From the NCBI RefSeq assembly GCF_000337795.1, contig NZ_AOLP01000012.1, forward strand, positions 62,001 to 126,000: a stretch of 64,000 nucleotides of DNA, read 5' to 3'. This DNA comes from Haloferax denitrificans ATCC 35960. Lineage in GTDB: Archaea; Halobacteriota; Halobacteria; Halobacteriales; Haloferacaceae. Position 1 is the first letter of the stretch; every line of letters starts with the position of its first letter. The notes beneath the pieces are model-generated. The model was not told the DNA's origin. It did not search any database and saw only the letters and a list, made by a program, of their open reading frames with translations. The translations under genes and the position numbers were made by a program. Shown in pieces: positions 1-10,144 of the stretch.

Positions 1-230
1 TACATCGTCATGACGGCGCGCGTGAGTTCGTCGCCTTCGAGGGTCGCGATGTCGAGGGTGCCCTCGGTGCGTTCTTCTTCCGAGCGGGGCGTCAAGAACA
101 GCGAGTCGCCCTCCGGGTAGAACTCGACTTCGCTCCCCGCCGAGACGCCGTTGTCCGTCGCCCAGTCCTTGGGAATCGAGACGGTGTAGGTGGAACCGCC
201 CGTCACCTGCACCTTTCGGGTTTCGACCAT
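1..230 (-). CDS. PhoU-family phosphate regulator with N-terminal AbrB domain (partial)
   Basis: This is the N-terminal part of a minus-strand gene that runs off the left edge; ATG at 230-228. The first 50 or so residues form a SpoVT/AbrB-type swapped-hairpin DNA-binding domain: the start MVETRKVQVTGGSTYTVSIP leads into PKDWATDNGVSAGSEVEFYP. Haloarchaeal proteins that begin this way usually continue into PhoU repeats and act as phosphate-uptake regulators, but the PhoU part is outside the window, so that portion is inferred. It is divergent from the pst operon, with 346 bases between them, which fits a role in controlling phosphate transport. The stretch read here ends after TRAVMTM, still in frame at the edge. 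Confidence 0.75.
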   Translation of the reverse strand, partial: MVETRKVQVTGGSTYTVSIPKDWATDNGVSAGSEVEFYPEGDSLFLTPRSEEERTEGTLDIATLEGDELTRAVMTM

Positions 231-576
231 GTCCGTGGGTGGTTCTCAATACACAATAAAACTGTCTATCTCTATATATCGAACTCCGTTTTTATGTGGT
301 GGACGTGACCGAACGCGACTCGTGACGGTTCGGACGCGAAACGACGCTCACTCAGTAGTCATCTCGCGCCGTGTCCGTCGGCCCGCGAGCCCCGAATTTC
401 CTGACATATCGGAGAAAGTTCGCACACGAAACGGCCTATGACAGGGGAATCGTCTGTTTTCGTCGGTTTCACCCCGTTCTTGTCACACGTTACCATTCAT
501 TGGGGACATACCGGAACGTACCACTATATAGTCGTCATAGCAGGGTATTTACGCAAAAATCGGCTCCTCAAAATCG
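231..576. promoter_or_regulatory. Divergent regulatory region between the AbrB/PhoU gene and pstS
   Basis: A gene-free stretch, locally richer in A+T than its flanks. Toward pstS there is a TATA-like CTATATA at 524-530, about 50 bases before the ATG, giving a predicted leader of roughly 25 bases. Just upstream sit two near-identical direct repeats, ACGTTACCA (487-495) and ACGTACCA (516-523), 29 bases apart; the second abuts the TATA box. Toward the left gene, an AT-rich segment around 247-290 may hold its promoter. The repeats could be a phosphate-responsive element, but this is inference from position only. Confidence 0.5.
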
Positions 577-1632
577 ATGACGCGTAACTCGGACAGCGTT
601 CTTTCGCGGCGTAAGTTCCTGATTGCCTCGGGCGCGACCGGTCTCGCTGGACTCGCCGGGTGTACGGAGAACAACACCGGCGACTCCGGTGGAGACTCCG
701 GCGGCGATTCCGGCGGCGACTCCGAGGGAACTGACTCGTCGGGCGACGGGAGCAACGAGCTCTCGGGAACCATCGACATCGCCGGCTCCTCGACGGTGTT
801 CCCGCTCGCGACCGCGATGGGCGAGCGCTTCCAGAGTGAGCACTCCGAGGTCAACATCAACCTCCAGTCCACCGGCTCCGGTGGCGGCTTCGCGAACTAC
901 TTCTGTACGGGCCAGACCGACTTCAACAACGCCTCGCGACCGATTCAGCCCGACGAGGAAGAACAGTGTGCGAGCAACGACGTGACGCCCGTCGAACTCA
1001 AGGTCGCCACCGACGCCCTGACGGTCGTCGTCAACAACGACAACGAGTTCATCGGCGAGGGCCTCACCACCGAACAGCTTCAGACCATCTTCTCGGCCGA
1101 GTCGGCCCCGACGACGTGGGCGGACGTCAACTCCGAGTGGCCCGACGAGGAAATCGAAATCTACGGCCCCACCGACGCCTCCGGTACGTACGACTACTTC
1201 ATCGAGGCCATCATCGGCGAGGAGGGTCCGGGTCACCGCCAGGACTACTCCGCGACCGAGCAGGACCGCACCATCATCCAGGGCGTCCAGGGCTCGGAGT
1301 ACGCGATTGGCTATCTCGGCTTCGCGTACTACAGCGAGAGCACCGACTCCGTGCAGGCGGTCCCCATCGAGAACGACGCCGGCGAGTTCGTCGAACCGTC
1401 GCTCGACACGGCGCTGTCCGGCGAGTACAACCCGCTTTCCCGCCCGCTTTTCACCTACCCCGCCCGCGAGTCGCTCGCGGAGGACCACGTCGCCGAGTTC
1501 GCCCGCTACTGGATGGAGAACTCCACCAGCCGCGAAATCGTCGCCGACGAGGTCGGCTACGTCCCGCTCGGCGAGGACGAGCAACAGGAGATGCTCGACA
1601 CCCTCAACGCCGCCATCGAGGAAGCTAACTAG
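577..1632 (+). CDS. pstS: Phosphate ABC transporter substrate-binding lipoprotein PstS
   Basis: Binds phosphate outside the cell and delivers it to the PstCA channel. The N-terminus has a twin-arginine motif (SRRKFLIASG, residues about 10-19) and a lipobox LAGC near residue 28, so it is a Tat-exported, lipid-anchored protein. A Gly/Ser/Asp linker follows (four SGGD-like repeats, residues about 36-56), then the binding domain starting at GTIDIAGSSTVFPLA, the typical PstS phosphate-binding loop. At 351 residues it is a normal size. It is the first gene of the pstSCAB-phoU cluster and lies 63 bases before pstC. The ATG at 577 puts the Tat motif at the usual distance from the start. Confidence 0.95.
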   Translation: MTRNSDSVLSRRKFLIASGATGLAGLAGCTENNTGDSGGDSGGDSGGDSEGTDSSGDGSNELSGTIDIAGSSTVFPLATAMGERFQSEHSEVNINLQSTGSGGGFANYFCTGQTDFNNASRPIQPDEEEQCASNDVTPVELKVATDALTVVVNNDNEFIGEGLTTEQLQTIFSAESAPTTWADVNSEWPDEEIEIYGPTDASGTYDYFIEAIIGEEGPGHRQDYSATEQDRTIIQGVQGSEYAIGYLGFAYYSESTDSVQAVPIENDAGEFVEPSLDTALSGEYNPLSRPLFTYPARESLAEDHVAEFARYWMENSTSREIVADEVGYVPLGEDEQQEMLDTLNAAIEEAN

Positions 1633-1695
1633 CCGCTTTCTCGACAGAATCAGCTAACGAAGCGCTTTTTCATACACCACGATTCAATCCAACCA

Positions 1696-2655
1696 ATGAG
1701 CACAGATGACCTCGAAACCGACCTCACGCGGAACACGGAGAACGCGCCGCGTGAGCTACTGACGCGGTCGTTCTTCTTCCTGTGCGCGGCGTTGTCCGTC
1801 GTGACGACCCTCAGTATCGTCGGGCTCCTCATCACGGAGGCGTCCAAGTTCTTCACGCTGACAGCCTCGCTGATGGGAGTGACGGGAGAGACGGCGTCTA
1901 TCGTCGACTTCCTCACCGGAACCACGTGGCAGATACACAGCCAAGAGTTCGGCGTGCTGGCGCTCGTGTCGGCGACGCTGATGGTCACTATCGGGTCGGC
2001 CGTCATCGCGCTCCCGCTCGGCGTCGCGACCGCCATCTACCTCAGCGAGTACGCGAGCGCGCAGGCTCGGTCGGTTCTCAAGCCCGCGCTCGAAATCCTC
2101 GCCGGCGTCCCGACCGTCGTCTACGGCTTCTTCGCGCTCATCTACATCACGCCGGCGCTGGAAGTCGTCTTCCCCGACATCGGGACGTTCAACATGCTGT
2201 CTGCGAGCATCGTCGTCGGCATCATGATTATCCCGATGGTCGCCTCCATCAGCGAAGACGCGATGTCCGCCGTCCCCGACGAACTCCGGCAGGCGGGCTA
2301 CGGCATGGGCGCGACGAAGTTCGACGTGTCGACCGGCATCGTCGTTCCCGCCGCGCTGTCCGGCATCTTCTCTTCGTTCATCCTCGCAATCTCGCGCGCC
2401 ATCGGCGAGACGATGGCCGTCACCGTCGCCGCGGGCGCGCAGGCGAAGTTCCTCAACCCGCTGAACCCCGCGTCGTACCTCGAAGGCGCGCTCCCGATGA
2501 CCGCCGCGATGGTCCAGCTTCTCACCGGTGACATCACCGGCGGCGGGCTGGCCTACCGCAGTCTGTTCGCCATCGGCCTCGTGCTCTTCGTCATCACACT
2601 CATCATGAACGTTATCAGCGACTACGTCTCGCGGCGCTACCGGGAGGCCTACTGA
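1696..2655 (+). CDS. pstC: Phosphate ABC transporter permease PstC
   Basis: Inner-membrane half of the phosphate channel, 319 residues, with about six hydrophobic segments. The permease (BPD transporter-1) domain occupies roughly residues 90-315. The EAA-type loop that contacts the ATPase is visible as DELRQAGYGMGATKFD followed by the conserved AISRAIGETMAV segment, both typical of PstC/PstA. It lies between pstS and pstA and its stop codon is one base from the pstA start, so the two permeases are almost certainly co-translated. The N-terminal 30 residues are polar and probably cytoplasmic. Confidence 0.95.
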   Translation: MSTDDLETDLTRNTENAPRELLTRSFFFLCAALSVVTTLSIVGLLITEASKFFTLTASLMGVTGETASIVDFLTGTTWQIHSQEFGVLALVSATLMVTIGSAVIALPLGVATAIYLSEYASAQARSVLKPALEILAGVPTVVYGFFALIYITPALEVVFPDIGTFNMLSASIVVGIMIIPMVASISEDAMSAVPDELRQAGYGMGATKFDVSTGIVVPAALSGIFSSFILAISRAIGETMAVTVAAGAQAKFLNPLNPASYLEGALPMTAAMVQLLTGDITGGGLAYRSLFAIGLVLFVITLIMNVISDYVSRRYREAY

Positions 2656-2656
2656 G

Positions 2657-4285
2657 ATGGCGACCGACACCGACTCCGGCTACATCGACGGCTTCGGACA
2701 GGTCAGTCGAACCACCGGAACCATCTTCCGGTACCTGCTTTTGGCCGCGACGATGTTCGGCATCGTCACGCTCGCCGTCCTCCTCGTCTACGTCGCAAAC
2801 GACGCGATTCGCCCGCTCACCGCCGACCTCGGCTGGCATCTCACCTTCTTCCTGACGCTCGTCGTCCCCACGGCGGTCGTCGGCGGCTACCTCGCCCGGC
2901 GCAACGTGCCGGCGCTCAAACTCGGCGGCATGGTCGTCGGGATGCTCGCCGTCTCCCTGCTGTTCAGCGGCGGCGTGGCAATCGTCTTCGTCGACATCAT
3001 CCCGCCGCTGACCGGTCTGTCGTACGTCGTCGGCCTCCTCGTGCCGGCGGCGCTCGTCGTCGTCCTGACGAAGTACGAACAGCAGATTCCGTTCACCCTC
3101 CGCGTCGCCGCGACCGGGGCCGCGTTCGTCCTCTCGCTCGTCGGCGTTCCGGGCTACTTCCACAGCATCCCCGAAATCGTCCGCCAACTTCCCGTGGTCC
3201 CCGCCGACTGGATGATTCTGACGCTCGTCCTCGGCGGCGTGGCCGCGGTCGTCGTCGGCCAGTACGTCGCTCGAATCCGCGAAGACACCACGGCCGGCCT
3301 CGCGGCGGGCGCGTCCGCGCTCCTCCTGACCGGCCTCGCGGCCGTCGTCGGCCCGGCGCTGGGCGTCGACGCGAACGCCGCCGCCGTCGTCACGTCGGTC
3401 GCGTTCGTTCCCACGGTGGCCTACGCCGGGGGCGCGGCGGTCACCCGCGAGCGGGAGCGAATCGGCCTCCTGCTCGCGGCCGTCGTCATCGGCGGTTCGC
3501 TCGTCGGCGCGGCCGCGGTCGACGCGCTCGGCTTCGCCGGCCCGCAGTCGTGGGTCGACTGGCAGTTCCTCACGAGCGCCCACAGCGGGTCCGCGGAGAA
3601 CGCCGGTCTCTACCCGGCCATCGGCGGCTCCATCCTGCTGATGGCGACGGTCGCCGCCCTCTCGTTCCCGCTCGGCGTCGGCGCGGCGGTGTACCTCGAA
3701 GAGTACGCCCCCGACAACGCCTTCACCCGGTTTATCGACGTGAACATCTCGAACCTCGCCGGCGTCCCCTCGGTCGTCTACGGCCTGCTCGGGCTCGGCG
3801 TGTTCGTCACCTACCTCGGCCAGCCCACGGGAACGGTCATCATCGGCGGCGCGACGCTCGCGCTCCTCATCCTGCCCATCGTCATCATCTCCTCGCGCGA
3901 GGCGATTCGCTCGGTCCCCAGCGATATGCGGCAGGCGTCCTACGGCATGGGCGCGACGCGCTGGCAGACCGTGAAGAACGTCGTCCTCCCGGAGGCGTTC
4001 CCCGGAATCCTGACCGGGACCATCCTCGCGCTCGGCCGCGCCATCGGCGAGACCGCGCCGCTCATCATGATCGGCGCGCCGAACGTCCTTTTCACCCTGC
4101 CGACCGAGCTCACCTCGAAGGTGAGCGCGATGCCCCTGCAGGTGTACGCGTGGTCCAGCCTGTTCGCCAGCGAGGACTTCTACACGAAGGCCGTCCCGGC
4201 GGGCGTCGTCGTCCTCCTGGCGGTCCTCCTCGCGATGAACTCCATCGCCATCGTCCTGCGCAACAAGTTCGAAAGTGGAAACTGA
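2657..4285 (+). CDS. pstA: Phosphate ABC transporter permease PstA with long N-terminal membrane extension
   Basis: The second phosphate channel subunit. The conserved permease domain is confined to roughly residues 320-540, with the coupling-loop signature DMRQASYGMGATRWQTVKNV and the ALGRAIGETAPLIMIGAPN segment. Ahead of it is an extra region of nearly 300 residues with about seven or eight further hydrophobic segments, so the protein is 542 residues against roughly 280-300 for bacterial PstA. I see no frameshift or internal domain repeat; the extension looks like a genuine multi-pass module of unknown role. ATG at 2657 is one base after the pstC stop, and pstB follows after 9 bases. Confidence 0.92.
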   Translation: MATDTDSGYIDGFGQVSRTTGTIFRYLLLAATMFGIVTLAVLLVYVANDAIRPLTADLGWHLTFFLTLVVPTAVVGGYLARRNVPALKLGGMVVGMLAVSLLFSGGVAIVFVDIIPPLTGLSYVVGLLVPAALVVVLTKYEQQIPFTLRVAATGAAFVLSLVGVPGYFHSIPEIVRQLPVVPADWMILTLVLGGVAAVVVGQYVARIREDTTAGLAAGASALLLTGLAAVVGPALGVDANAAAVVTSVAFVPTVAYAGGAAVTRERERIGLLLAAVVIGGSLVGAAAVDALGFAGPQSWVDWQFLTSAHSGSAENAGLYPAIGGSILLMATVAALSFPLGVGAAVYLEEYAPDNAFTRFIDVNISNLAGVPSVVYGLLGLGVFVTYLGQPTGTVIIGGATLALLILPIVIISSREAIRSVPSDMRQASYGMGATRWQTVKNVVLPEAFPGILTGTILALGRAIGETAPLIMIGAPNVLFTLPTELTSKVSAMPLQVYAWSSLFASEDFYTKAVPAGVVVLLAVLLAMNSIAIVLRNKFESGN

Positions 4286-4294
4286 ACGTTACCA

Positions 4295-5185
4295 ATGAGC
4301 CAAAGAGACAAAACACCCGAGGGAGAACAGCAAGCCATGAACGGAACAGAGGACCCGACGAACGACGAGATGCTCGTCGAAACCGACGTGAGCGACGGGC
4401 TCTCTGCGTCGGCGAACTCGGTGAGTCGGGACGCCGAGACCGTCATCAGCTCGGAGAACATCAACGTCTGGTACGGTGACGACCACGCGCTCACCGACAT
4501 CACGATGGATATCCCCGAAAACAGCGTGACCGCCATGATCGGTCCCTCCGGCTGTGGGAAGTCCACGTTCCTTCGCTGTATCAACCGCATGAACGACCTC
4601 ATCGACGTCGCCCGCGTCGAGGGTCGGCTCACGCTCCGCGGCAAGAACGTCTACGACGACGACGTCGACCCCGTCGCTCTCCGCCGCCGCGTCGGCATGG
4701 TGTTCCAGAAGCCGAACCCGTTCCCGAAGAGCATCTACGAGAACGTCGTCTACGGCCTGAAGATTCAGGGCATCGACGCCGACTACGACGAGGTCGTCGA
4801 GGAGTCGCTCAAGCGCGCCGCCCTCTGGGACGAGGTGAAAGACCGCCTCCACGAGTCCGGACTCGACCTCTCCGGCGGCCAACAACAGCGCCTCTGTATC
4901 GCCCGCGCCATCGCCACCGACCCCGAGGTGCTCCTCATGGACGAGCCCGCGTCGGCGCTCGACCCCGTGGCGACCTCCCAGATCGAAGACCTCGTCGAAG
5001 AGCTCGCCGAGGACTACACGGTCGTCATCGTCACGCACAACATGCAACAGGCGGCGCGCATCTCCGACAAGACCGCCGTCTTCCTCACCGGCGGCGAACT
5101 CGTCGAGTTCGACGACACCCAGAAAATCTTCGAGAACCCCGACAGCCAGCGCGTCGAAGACTACATCACCGGCAAGTTCGGATAG
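4295..5185 (+). CDS. pstB: Phosphate ABC transporter ATPase PstB
   Basis: Cytoplasmic ATPase that powers phosphate import. It shows Walker A (GPSGCGKST), the PstB-typical [11 protein letters not shown] after it, a Q-loop [15 protein letters not shown], the signature [16 protein letters not shown] and Walker [15 protein letters not shown]. The first 50 residues are polar, variable and not part of the ABC fold, so an internal ATG at 4338 is a possible alternative start; I kept 4295 because it lies 9 bases after pstA and gives a haloarchaeal-type acidic N-terminus. Length 296 residues. It is followed by 176 bases and then phoU. Confidence 0.95.
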   Translation: MSQRDKTPEGEQQAMNGTEDPTNDEMLVETDVSDGLSASANSVSRDAETVISSENINVWYGDDHALTDITMDIPENSVTAMIGPSGCGKSTFLRCINRMNDLIDVARVEGRLTLRGKNVYDDDVDPVALRRRVGMVFQKPNPFPKSIYENVVYGLKIQGIDADYDEVVEESLKRAALWDEVKDRLHESGLDLSGGQQQRLCIARAIATDPEVLLMDEPASALDPVATSQIEDLVEELAEDYTVVIVTHNMQQAARISDKTAVFLTGGELVEFDDTQKIFENPDSQRVEDYITGKFG

Positions 5186-5361
5186 TCCTCGTCCCCGCTC
5201 GCGCGCTCTCGGGTCGCTTCTGCGAGCCGTTCGATTCGCGCCCCCGGAGCGACGCCCGCGCCCCGCCGTCGCACATTCGACACGGTCGTTCGGGACGTAT
5301 CGCCGACTCGACCACCGGAACCATCACAAGGAATTTCACTTCGCCTGTCGGAACGTCACGT

Positions 5362-6042
5362 ATGGCCAGAAACACGTACCAGTCTCGCCTCAATCAGCTC
5401 GAAGAGGACGTGTTGTATCTCAGCGAACTCGCCGCCGAACGGGTCCGGTTCGCCCTCGACGCGCTCGAAGACAAAGACGAGCGGAAGGCACAGGAAGTCA
5501 TCGAGGGAGACCACGAGATCAACCGCATCTACCTCGACTTAGAACAGGACTGCATCGACCTGCTGGCGCTCCAACAGCCGGTCGCTGGCGACCTGCGGTT
5601 CATCGCGGCGTCGTTCAAGATTATCACCGACCTCGAACGCATCGGCGACCTCGCGACCAACCTCGCGCAGTACGCCATCGACGCCGAAAACGACGTGTAC
5701 GCGGAAGTCGACATCCGCCGCATCGGCGACGCCGCCCTCGACATGGTCGACCAGGCGATGGACGCCTACGAGACCGAAGACACCGATCTCTGTCGCTCCG
5801 TGGCCGAGCGCGACGACGACCTCGACGCGATGTGCGACAGCGCCTCGGAGAGCATCGTCCGCGACCTCATGACCGGCGACGACTTCGAGGGCGACGGCGA
5901 CCTCGACCCCGAGACCGCCCTCGTCGACGTGCGCCGACTCCTGCTCACGGTGCGCGACCTCGAACGCATCGGCGACCACGCCGTCAACGTCGCGGCGCGG
6001 ACGCTCTACATGATAGACAACGACGACTCACTGCTGTTCTGA
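5362..6042 (+). CDS. phoU: Phosphate transport regulator PhoU
   Basis: A 226-residue all-helical protein with two PhoU repeats. The signature segment ERIGDLATNLAQYA (about residues 93-106) recurs near the C-terminus as ERIGDHAVNVAARTLYM, each carrying the acidic cluster that binds metal ions in the family. PhoU proteins modulate Pst transporter activity in response to phosphate. It is downstream of pstB in the same direction with a 176-base gap, so it may be read through from the operon or have its own promoter. A separate AbrB-PhoU-type protein lies at the other end of the operon. Confidence 0.93.
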   Translation: MARNTYQSRLNQLEEDVLYLSELAAERVRFALDALEDKDERKAQEVIEGDHEINRIYLDLEQDCIDLLALQQPVAGDLRFIAASFKIITDLERIGDLATNLAQYAIDAENDVYAEVDIRRIGDAALDMVDQAMDAYETEDTDLCRSVAERDDDLDAMCDSASESIVRDLMTGDDFEGDGDLDPETALVDVRRLLLTVRDLERIGDHAVNVAARTLYMIDNDDSLLF

Positions 6043-6141
6043 GCGGGCGTCTCGACCCGACGCGTCGCTGACGCGTCGCTGTCCCCTTCGAAAATCGAAA
6101 ATTAAGAGAAAGACACGACCGCAGAGCGCCGACCGTCGGGC

Positions 6142-8373
6142 TTACTGGAAGCCGATGCGGCCGCCGTCGCGGGTGTCGGGCGACAGCCCCTCGCGGGCGC
6201 CGCCTTTGAACTGGTCTTGGATGTCCTCGTAGTAGCGCATCAGTTCCTCGGTGATGGTCGGGCGGACCGACTCCATCGCCTTGCGGAAGTGGCGCATCTC
6301 GATTTCCTCGGCGTCGGAGTCCTCGCGGAGCGCCTCGATGGCCGCCTCGCGGCAGATGGATTCGAGGTCGGAGCCGACGTAGCCGTCGGTTATCTCCGCG
6401 ATTTCGCGGAGGCTCACGTCGGGGGCGAGCGGGCTCTGCTGGGTGTGGATGTCGAGAATCTGCTCGCGGCCCTCCTCTGCGGGCTGGCCGATGAGCACGA
6501 GGCGGTCGAACCGGCCCGAGCGGATGAGCGCGGGGTCGATCATGTCCGGGCGGTTGGTCGCCGCGATGACCATGACGTTGCCCGCGTCTTCGAGGCCGTC
6601 TAACTCCGTCAGGAGTTGGTTGACGACGCGCTCGGAGACGTTGTTGCCCATGTCGTTGCCGCGGGCCGGGGCGAGCGCGTCGAGCTCGTCGAAGAAGATG
6701 ATGGTCGGCGAGACCTGCCGCGCCTTGCGGAACGTCTGCCGAATCGCCTTCTCCGACTCGCCGACCCACTTCGACAGCAGTTGCGGGCCGCGCACCGAGA
6801 TGAAGTTCGCGTTCGTCTCGTTGGCGACGGCCTTCGCTATCAGGGTCTTGCCCGTGCCGGGCGGCCCGTAGAGGAGCACGCCCTTCGGGGCCTCGATGCC
6901 CATCCGCTGGAACTTCTCGGGCGTGGTCAGCGGCCACTCGACGCTCTCTTGGACCTTCTGTTTGGGCCCTTCGAGACCGCCCACGTCCTCCCACGTGACC
7001 TTCGGAATCTCGACGAGCACCTCGCGCATCGCCGAGGGTTCGACCTCGCCGAGCGCCCCGCCGAAGTCGTCGTTCTTGACGACCATGCGGTCGATGAGGC
7101 TCGGCGGGATGTCCTCCCTGTCGAGGTCGATTTCGGGGAGGTAGCGCCGGAGCGCCTTCATCGCGGCCTCCTTCGTCAGCGCCTCGATGTCCGCGCCGAC
7201 GAAGCCGTGGGTGTCGTCGGCGAGGTCGTCGAGGTCCACGTCGTCCGAAAGCGGCATGCCGCGGGTGTGAATCTGGAGGATTTCCTTGCGGCCCTCCTCG
7301 TCAGGCACGCCGATTTCGATTTCGCGGTCGAACCGACCGGGCCGGCGGAGCGCGGGGTCCACCGAGTCGACGCGGTTCGTCGCCGCGATGACGATGACCT
7401 GACCGCGGGCTTCGAGCCCGTCCATCATCGTCAAGAGTTGGGCGACGACCCGGCGTTCGACCTCGCCGGTCACGTCCTCGCGCTTGGGCGCGATGGAGTC
7501 GAGCTCGTCGATGAAGATGATGCTCGGCGACTCCTCTTTGGCGTCCTCGAATATCTCGCGGAGCTGTTGTTCGGACTCGCCGTAGTACTTCGAGATGATT
7601 TCCGGCCCTGCGATAGAGAAGAAACTCGCGGAGGTCTCGTTGGCGACCGCGCGGGCGAGAAGCGTCTTCCCGGTGCCCGGCGGCCCGTGGAGCAACACCC
7701 CCTGCGGGGGCTCGATGCCCAGTTTCTTGAATATCTGGGGGTGTTTCATCGGCAGTTCGACCATCTCGCGGACGCGCTGAATCTCGTTGGTCAGGCCGCC
7801 GATGTCCTCGTAGGTGATGCCGCCGCCGGCCTTCTCGAAGCCGGAGATGGGCTCCTCACGGAGCTCGACGTCGGTGTCCTCTGTGACGAGGACGACGCCG
7901 TCGGGCTTCGTCTCGACGGCGATGAGCGGAATCGCCTGTCCGGGCGACCGCATAAACGGGTGGTTCGTACTCGACATCACCGGGACGATGTCGCGTTCGA
8001 CCACGGGCCGCTTGAGAATCTGCCGTTTGACCATGCCGGCCGCGTCGGACCCGAACTGCACGCTCGCCTCCTCCGGCGGCGCAAGCACGAGTTTGTCGGC
8101 CTTCGTGGCCTCTGCCTTGCGGATGGTGACCCGCTCTCCGATACCCACGTCGGCGTTCTGCCGCGTGAACCCGTCGATGCGGACCGTATCCGTGTTCCAG
8201 TCCTGCCGGTCTGCCCGCCACACCTTCGCGGCGGTCGTTTTTCCTCCCTCTATCTCGATGATGTCTCCCGGCGAGAGCTTGAGATGGAGCAAGGTGTCCG
8301 GATCAAGACGGGCGATGCCGCGCCCCGAGTCGTTCGGGTACGCTTTCGCCACTTCGAGTTGGACTTCGTTCAT
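6142..8373 (-). CDS. cdc48: Cdc48/p97-type AAA ATPase
   Basis: A 743-residue unfoldase of the Cdc48/VAT family. The N-terminal substrate-recognition domain (about residues 1-180, starting [20 protein letters not shown]) is followed by D1 with Walker A GPPGTGKT at 230-237 and Walker B IIFIDE at 285-290, and D2 with GPPGTGKT at 503-510 and [12 protein letters not shown]. Arginine-finger segments RRPGRFDR and RSGRFDR are both present. The frame is open for another 80 codons upstream, but ATG at 8373 gives the canonical N-terminus. The C-terminus ends RDGGRIGFQ, without an obvious HbYX proteasome motif. It acts in the cytoplasm in protein quality control. Divergent from larC. Confidence 0.96.
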   Translation of the reverse strand: MNEVQLEVAKAYPNDSGRGIARLDPDTLLHLKLSPGDIIEIEGGKTTAAKVWRADRQDWNTDTVRIDGFTRQNADVGIGERVTIRKAEATKADKLVLAPPEEASVQFGSDAAGMVKRQILKRPVVERDIVPVMSSTNHPFMRSPGQAIPLIAVETKPDGVVLVTEDTDVELREEPISGFEKAGGGITYEDIGGLTNEIQRVREMVELPMKHPQIFKKLGIEPPQGVLLHGPPGTGKTLLARAVANETSASFFSIAGPEIISKYYGESEQQLREIFEDAKEESPSIIFIDELDSIAPKREDVTGEVERRVVAQLLTMMDGLEARGQVIVIAATNRVDSVDPALRRPGRFDREIEIGVPDEEGRKEILQIHTRGMPLSDDVDLDDLADDTHGFVGADIEALTKEAAMKALRRYLPEIDLDREDIPPSLIDRMVVKNDDFGGALGEVEPSAMREVLVEIPKVTWEDVGGLEGPKQKVQESVEWPLTTPEKFQRMGIEAPKGVLLYGPPGTGKTLIAKAVANETNANFISVRGPQLLSKWVGESEKAIRQTFRKARQVSPTIIFFDELDALAPARGNDMGNNVSERVVNQLLTELDGLEDAGNVMVIAATNRPDMIDPALIRSGRFDRLVLIGQPAEEGREQILDIHTQQSPLAPDVSLREIAEITDGYVGSDLESICREAAIEALREDSDAEEIEMRHFRKAMESVRPTITEELMRYYEDIQDQFKGGAREGLSPDTRDGGRIGFQ

Positions 8374-8537
8374 GATTACCTCGCGGGGATGCTGATACCT
8401 GTGAGAGGCCATCGGATAAGTCCTTCCCCGGTCTGCCCGAGGCGACGTCCTCTCGTGGTTACAGCCTAGCACACCGTAGGGCGGGCGGCTACTAATCCCT
8501 ACCGACTGGACAGGGGACGGCGCGTCGATGGCTGGCG

Positions 8538-8545
8538 TTTTTAGG
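8538..8545 (+). promoter_or_regulatory. TATA-like box of larC
   Basis: TTTTTAGG, centred about 26 bases before the ATG at 8567. This spacing predicts a leaderless transcript and supports choosing 8567 over the in-frame upstream ATG at 8528. Confidence 0.55.
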
Positions 8546-8566
8546 CTCGGACACGACGGTTCACGC

Positions 8567-10078
8567 ATGCGACTCCTCGCGTTCGACGGCCGGATGGGTG
8601 CCAGCGGCGACATGCTCCTCGGCGCGCTCGTCGCCGCCGGTGCCGACCCGTCCGTCCTCTCGCCCGTCGAAGACGCCCTCGACGTGACCTACCGCGTCCA
8701 CGAGGTCGACAAAAACGGCATCCTCGCGACCAAGGTGGACGTGCTCCTCGCGGAGGCCGACGGGGGCGACCCCCGCGGCGAGGGCCACGGCGACGACCAC
8801 CGACACCAGCCCGAACCCGAGGACGGAACCGGTGACGAGCGCGACGAGGGCGACCGAGACGACGGGGATGACGTCGACGCCGGCCACAGCCACCAGCACC
8901 AGTACCGCCGTCACGACCGCGCCCGCGGCGAGAGCGCGCCCGACCACACGCACTCCCACGACGACTCCCACGCCGAGGGACACGACCATTCGCACGACCA
9001 CGACCACGACCATTCGCACGACCACGACCACGACCATTCGCACGACCACGACCACGACCACACCCACGCCGAGGGCCACGGCCCGCATCGGACCTATCCC
9101 GAGGTCGTCGACCTCGTCGAGTCGATGGACCTGCCCGCGGGCGTCGTCGCGGACGCGACGGCCATCTTCCGCGTGCTCGGCGAGGCCGAGGCCGAGGTTC
9201 ACGGCACCGACCTCGACGCGACGCACTTCCACGAGGTCGGCGCGGACGACGCCATCGCCGACGTGGTCGGGGTCTGTCTCCTCCTCGACGACCTCGACGT
9301 GGACCGCGTCGTCACCGCCCCGGTCGCCGTCGGCGGCGGCGAGGCGGAGATGAGCCACGGAACCTACCCGGTCCCCGCGCCCGCCGTGGTCAACATCACC
9401 GCGGCGGCCGACTGGTCGGTCCGCGGCGGTCCCGTCGAATCCGAACTGCTCACCCCCACGGGCGCGGCCATCCTCGCGCACCTCGCCGAGGGCGTCGAGT
9501 CGCTCCCGTCGATGTCGGTCGAGTCGTCCGGCTACGGGGCCGGCGGTCGGGACTTTTCGGACCACCCGAACGTCCTCCGCGCGGTCGTCGGCGACGGCGG
9601 CTCACGGCTCGTCCGCGACGATATCTCCGTCCTCGAAACGAACCTCGACGACGCGACGCCCGAGGTCCTCGGCGGGCTTCAGGAGACCCTGAAGGACGCC
9701 GGCGCGCGCGACGTGACCATCGTCCCGACGACGATGAAGAAGTCCCGCCCCGGCCACCTCGTCAAGGTCGTCGTCAGGCCGGAAGACGCCGAGCGCGTCG
9801 CCTACCGCCTCGCGGTCGAAACGGGCACGCTCGGCATCCGCGAGCACGGCGCGGGCCACCGCTGGACCGCCCGCCGCGAGTTCGAGACGGCGACGCTCGA
9901 CGTCGACGGCGACGACTACGAGGTGAGCGTGAAGGTCGGAAGCGACGCCGACGGCGTCGTCTACGACCGGAGCGCCGAGTACGACGACGCGTTGGCGGTG
10001 GCGAACGAGACGGGGCTTCCGGTCCGCGAGGTCATGCGCCGCGCCGTCAACGCGGTGGCGTCGGAAGCCAGCGACTGA
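8567..10078 (+). CDS. larC: LarC-type nickel-pincer cofactor biosynthesis protein
   Basis: A 503-residue member of the LarC (UPF0272/DUF111) family, which inserts nickel into the pyridinium-dithiocarboxylate cofactor used by lactate racemase and related enzymes. The start [20 protein letters not shown] is typical of the family, and family motifs such as [29 protein letters not shown] and [15 protein letters not shown] are intact. Between the N-terminal segment and the main domain, residues about 65-180 form a His/Asp-rich insert ([16 protein letters not shown]-type) that could bind or store nickel. No larB or larE is visible here. The gene stands alone, divergent from cdc48. Confidence 0.9.
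   Translation: MRLLAFDGRMGASGDMLLGALVAAGADPSVLSPVEDALDVTYRVHEVDKNGILATKVDVLLAEADGGDPRGEGHGDDHRHQPEPEDGTGDERDEGDRDDGDDVDAGHSHQHQYRRHDRARGESAPDHTHSHDDSHAEGHDHSHDHDHDHSHDHDHDHSHDHDHDHTHAEGHGPHRTYPEVVDLVESMDLPAGVVADATAIFRVLGEAEAEVHGTDLDATHFHEVGADDAIADVVGVCLLLDDLDVDRVVTAPVAVGGGEAEMSHGTYPVPAPAVVNITAAADWSVRGGPVESELLTPTGAAILAHLAEGVESLPSMSVESSGYGAGGRDFSDHPNVLRAVVGDGGSRLVRDDISVLETNLDDATPEVLGGLQETLKDAGARDVTIVPTTMKKSRPGHLVKVVVRPEDAERVAYRLAVETGTLGIREHGAGHRWTARREFETATLDVDGDDYEVSVKVGSDADGVVYDRSAEYDDALAVANETGLPVREVMRRAVNAVASEASD
8987..9058 (+). repeat. 24-bp minisatellite, three perfect copies, inside larC
   Basis: The 24-base unit begins CATTCGCACGACC and is repeated at 8987-9010, 9011-9034 and 9035-9058 without a mismatch. 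It encodes HSHDHDHD three times within the metal-binding-like insert of LarC. The unit length is a multiple of three, so copy-number change would keep the reading frame. Confidence 0.9.
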
Positions 10079-10144
10079 GCGGTTCGCGGGGCTCTTCGCC
10101 CGGGACGCTTCGCCGAAAAAACCGTTCGCGGCCGCCCCGTCAGG

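Noticed and set aside
8940-9070. CRISPR-like array in the His-rich part of larC
   Set aside because: The repeats are contiguous 24-base units in frame with no spacers; they code for His/Asp and are a coding minisatellite.
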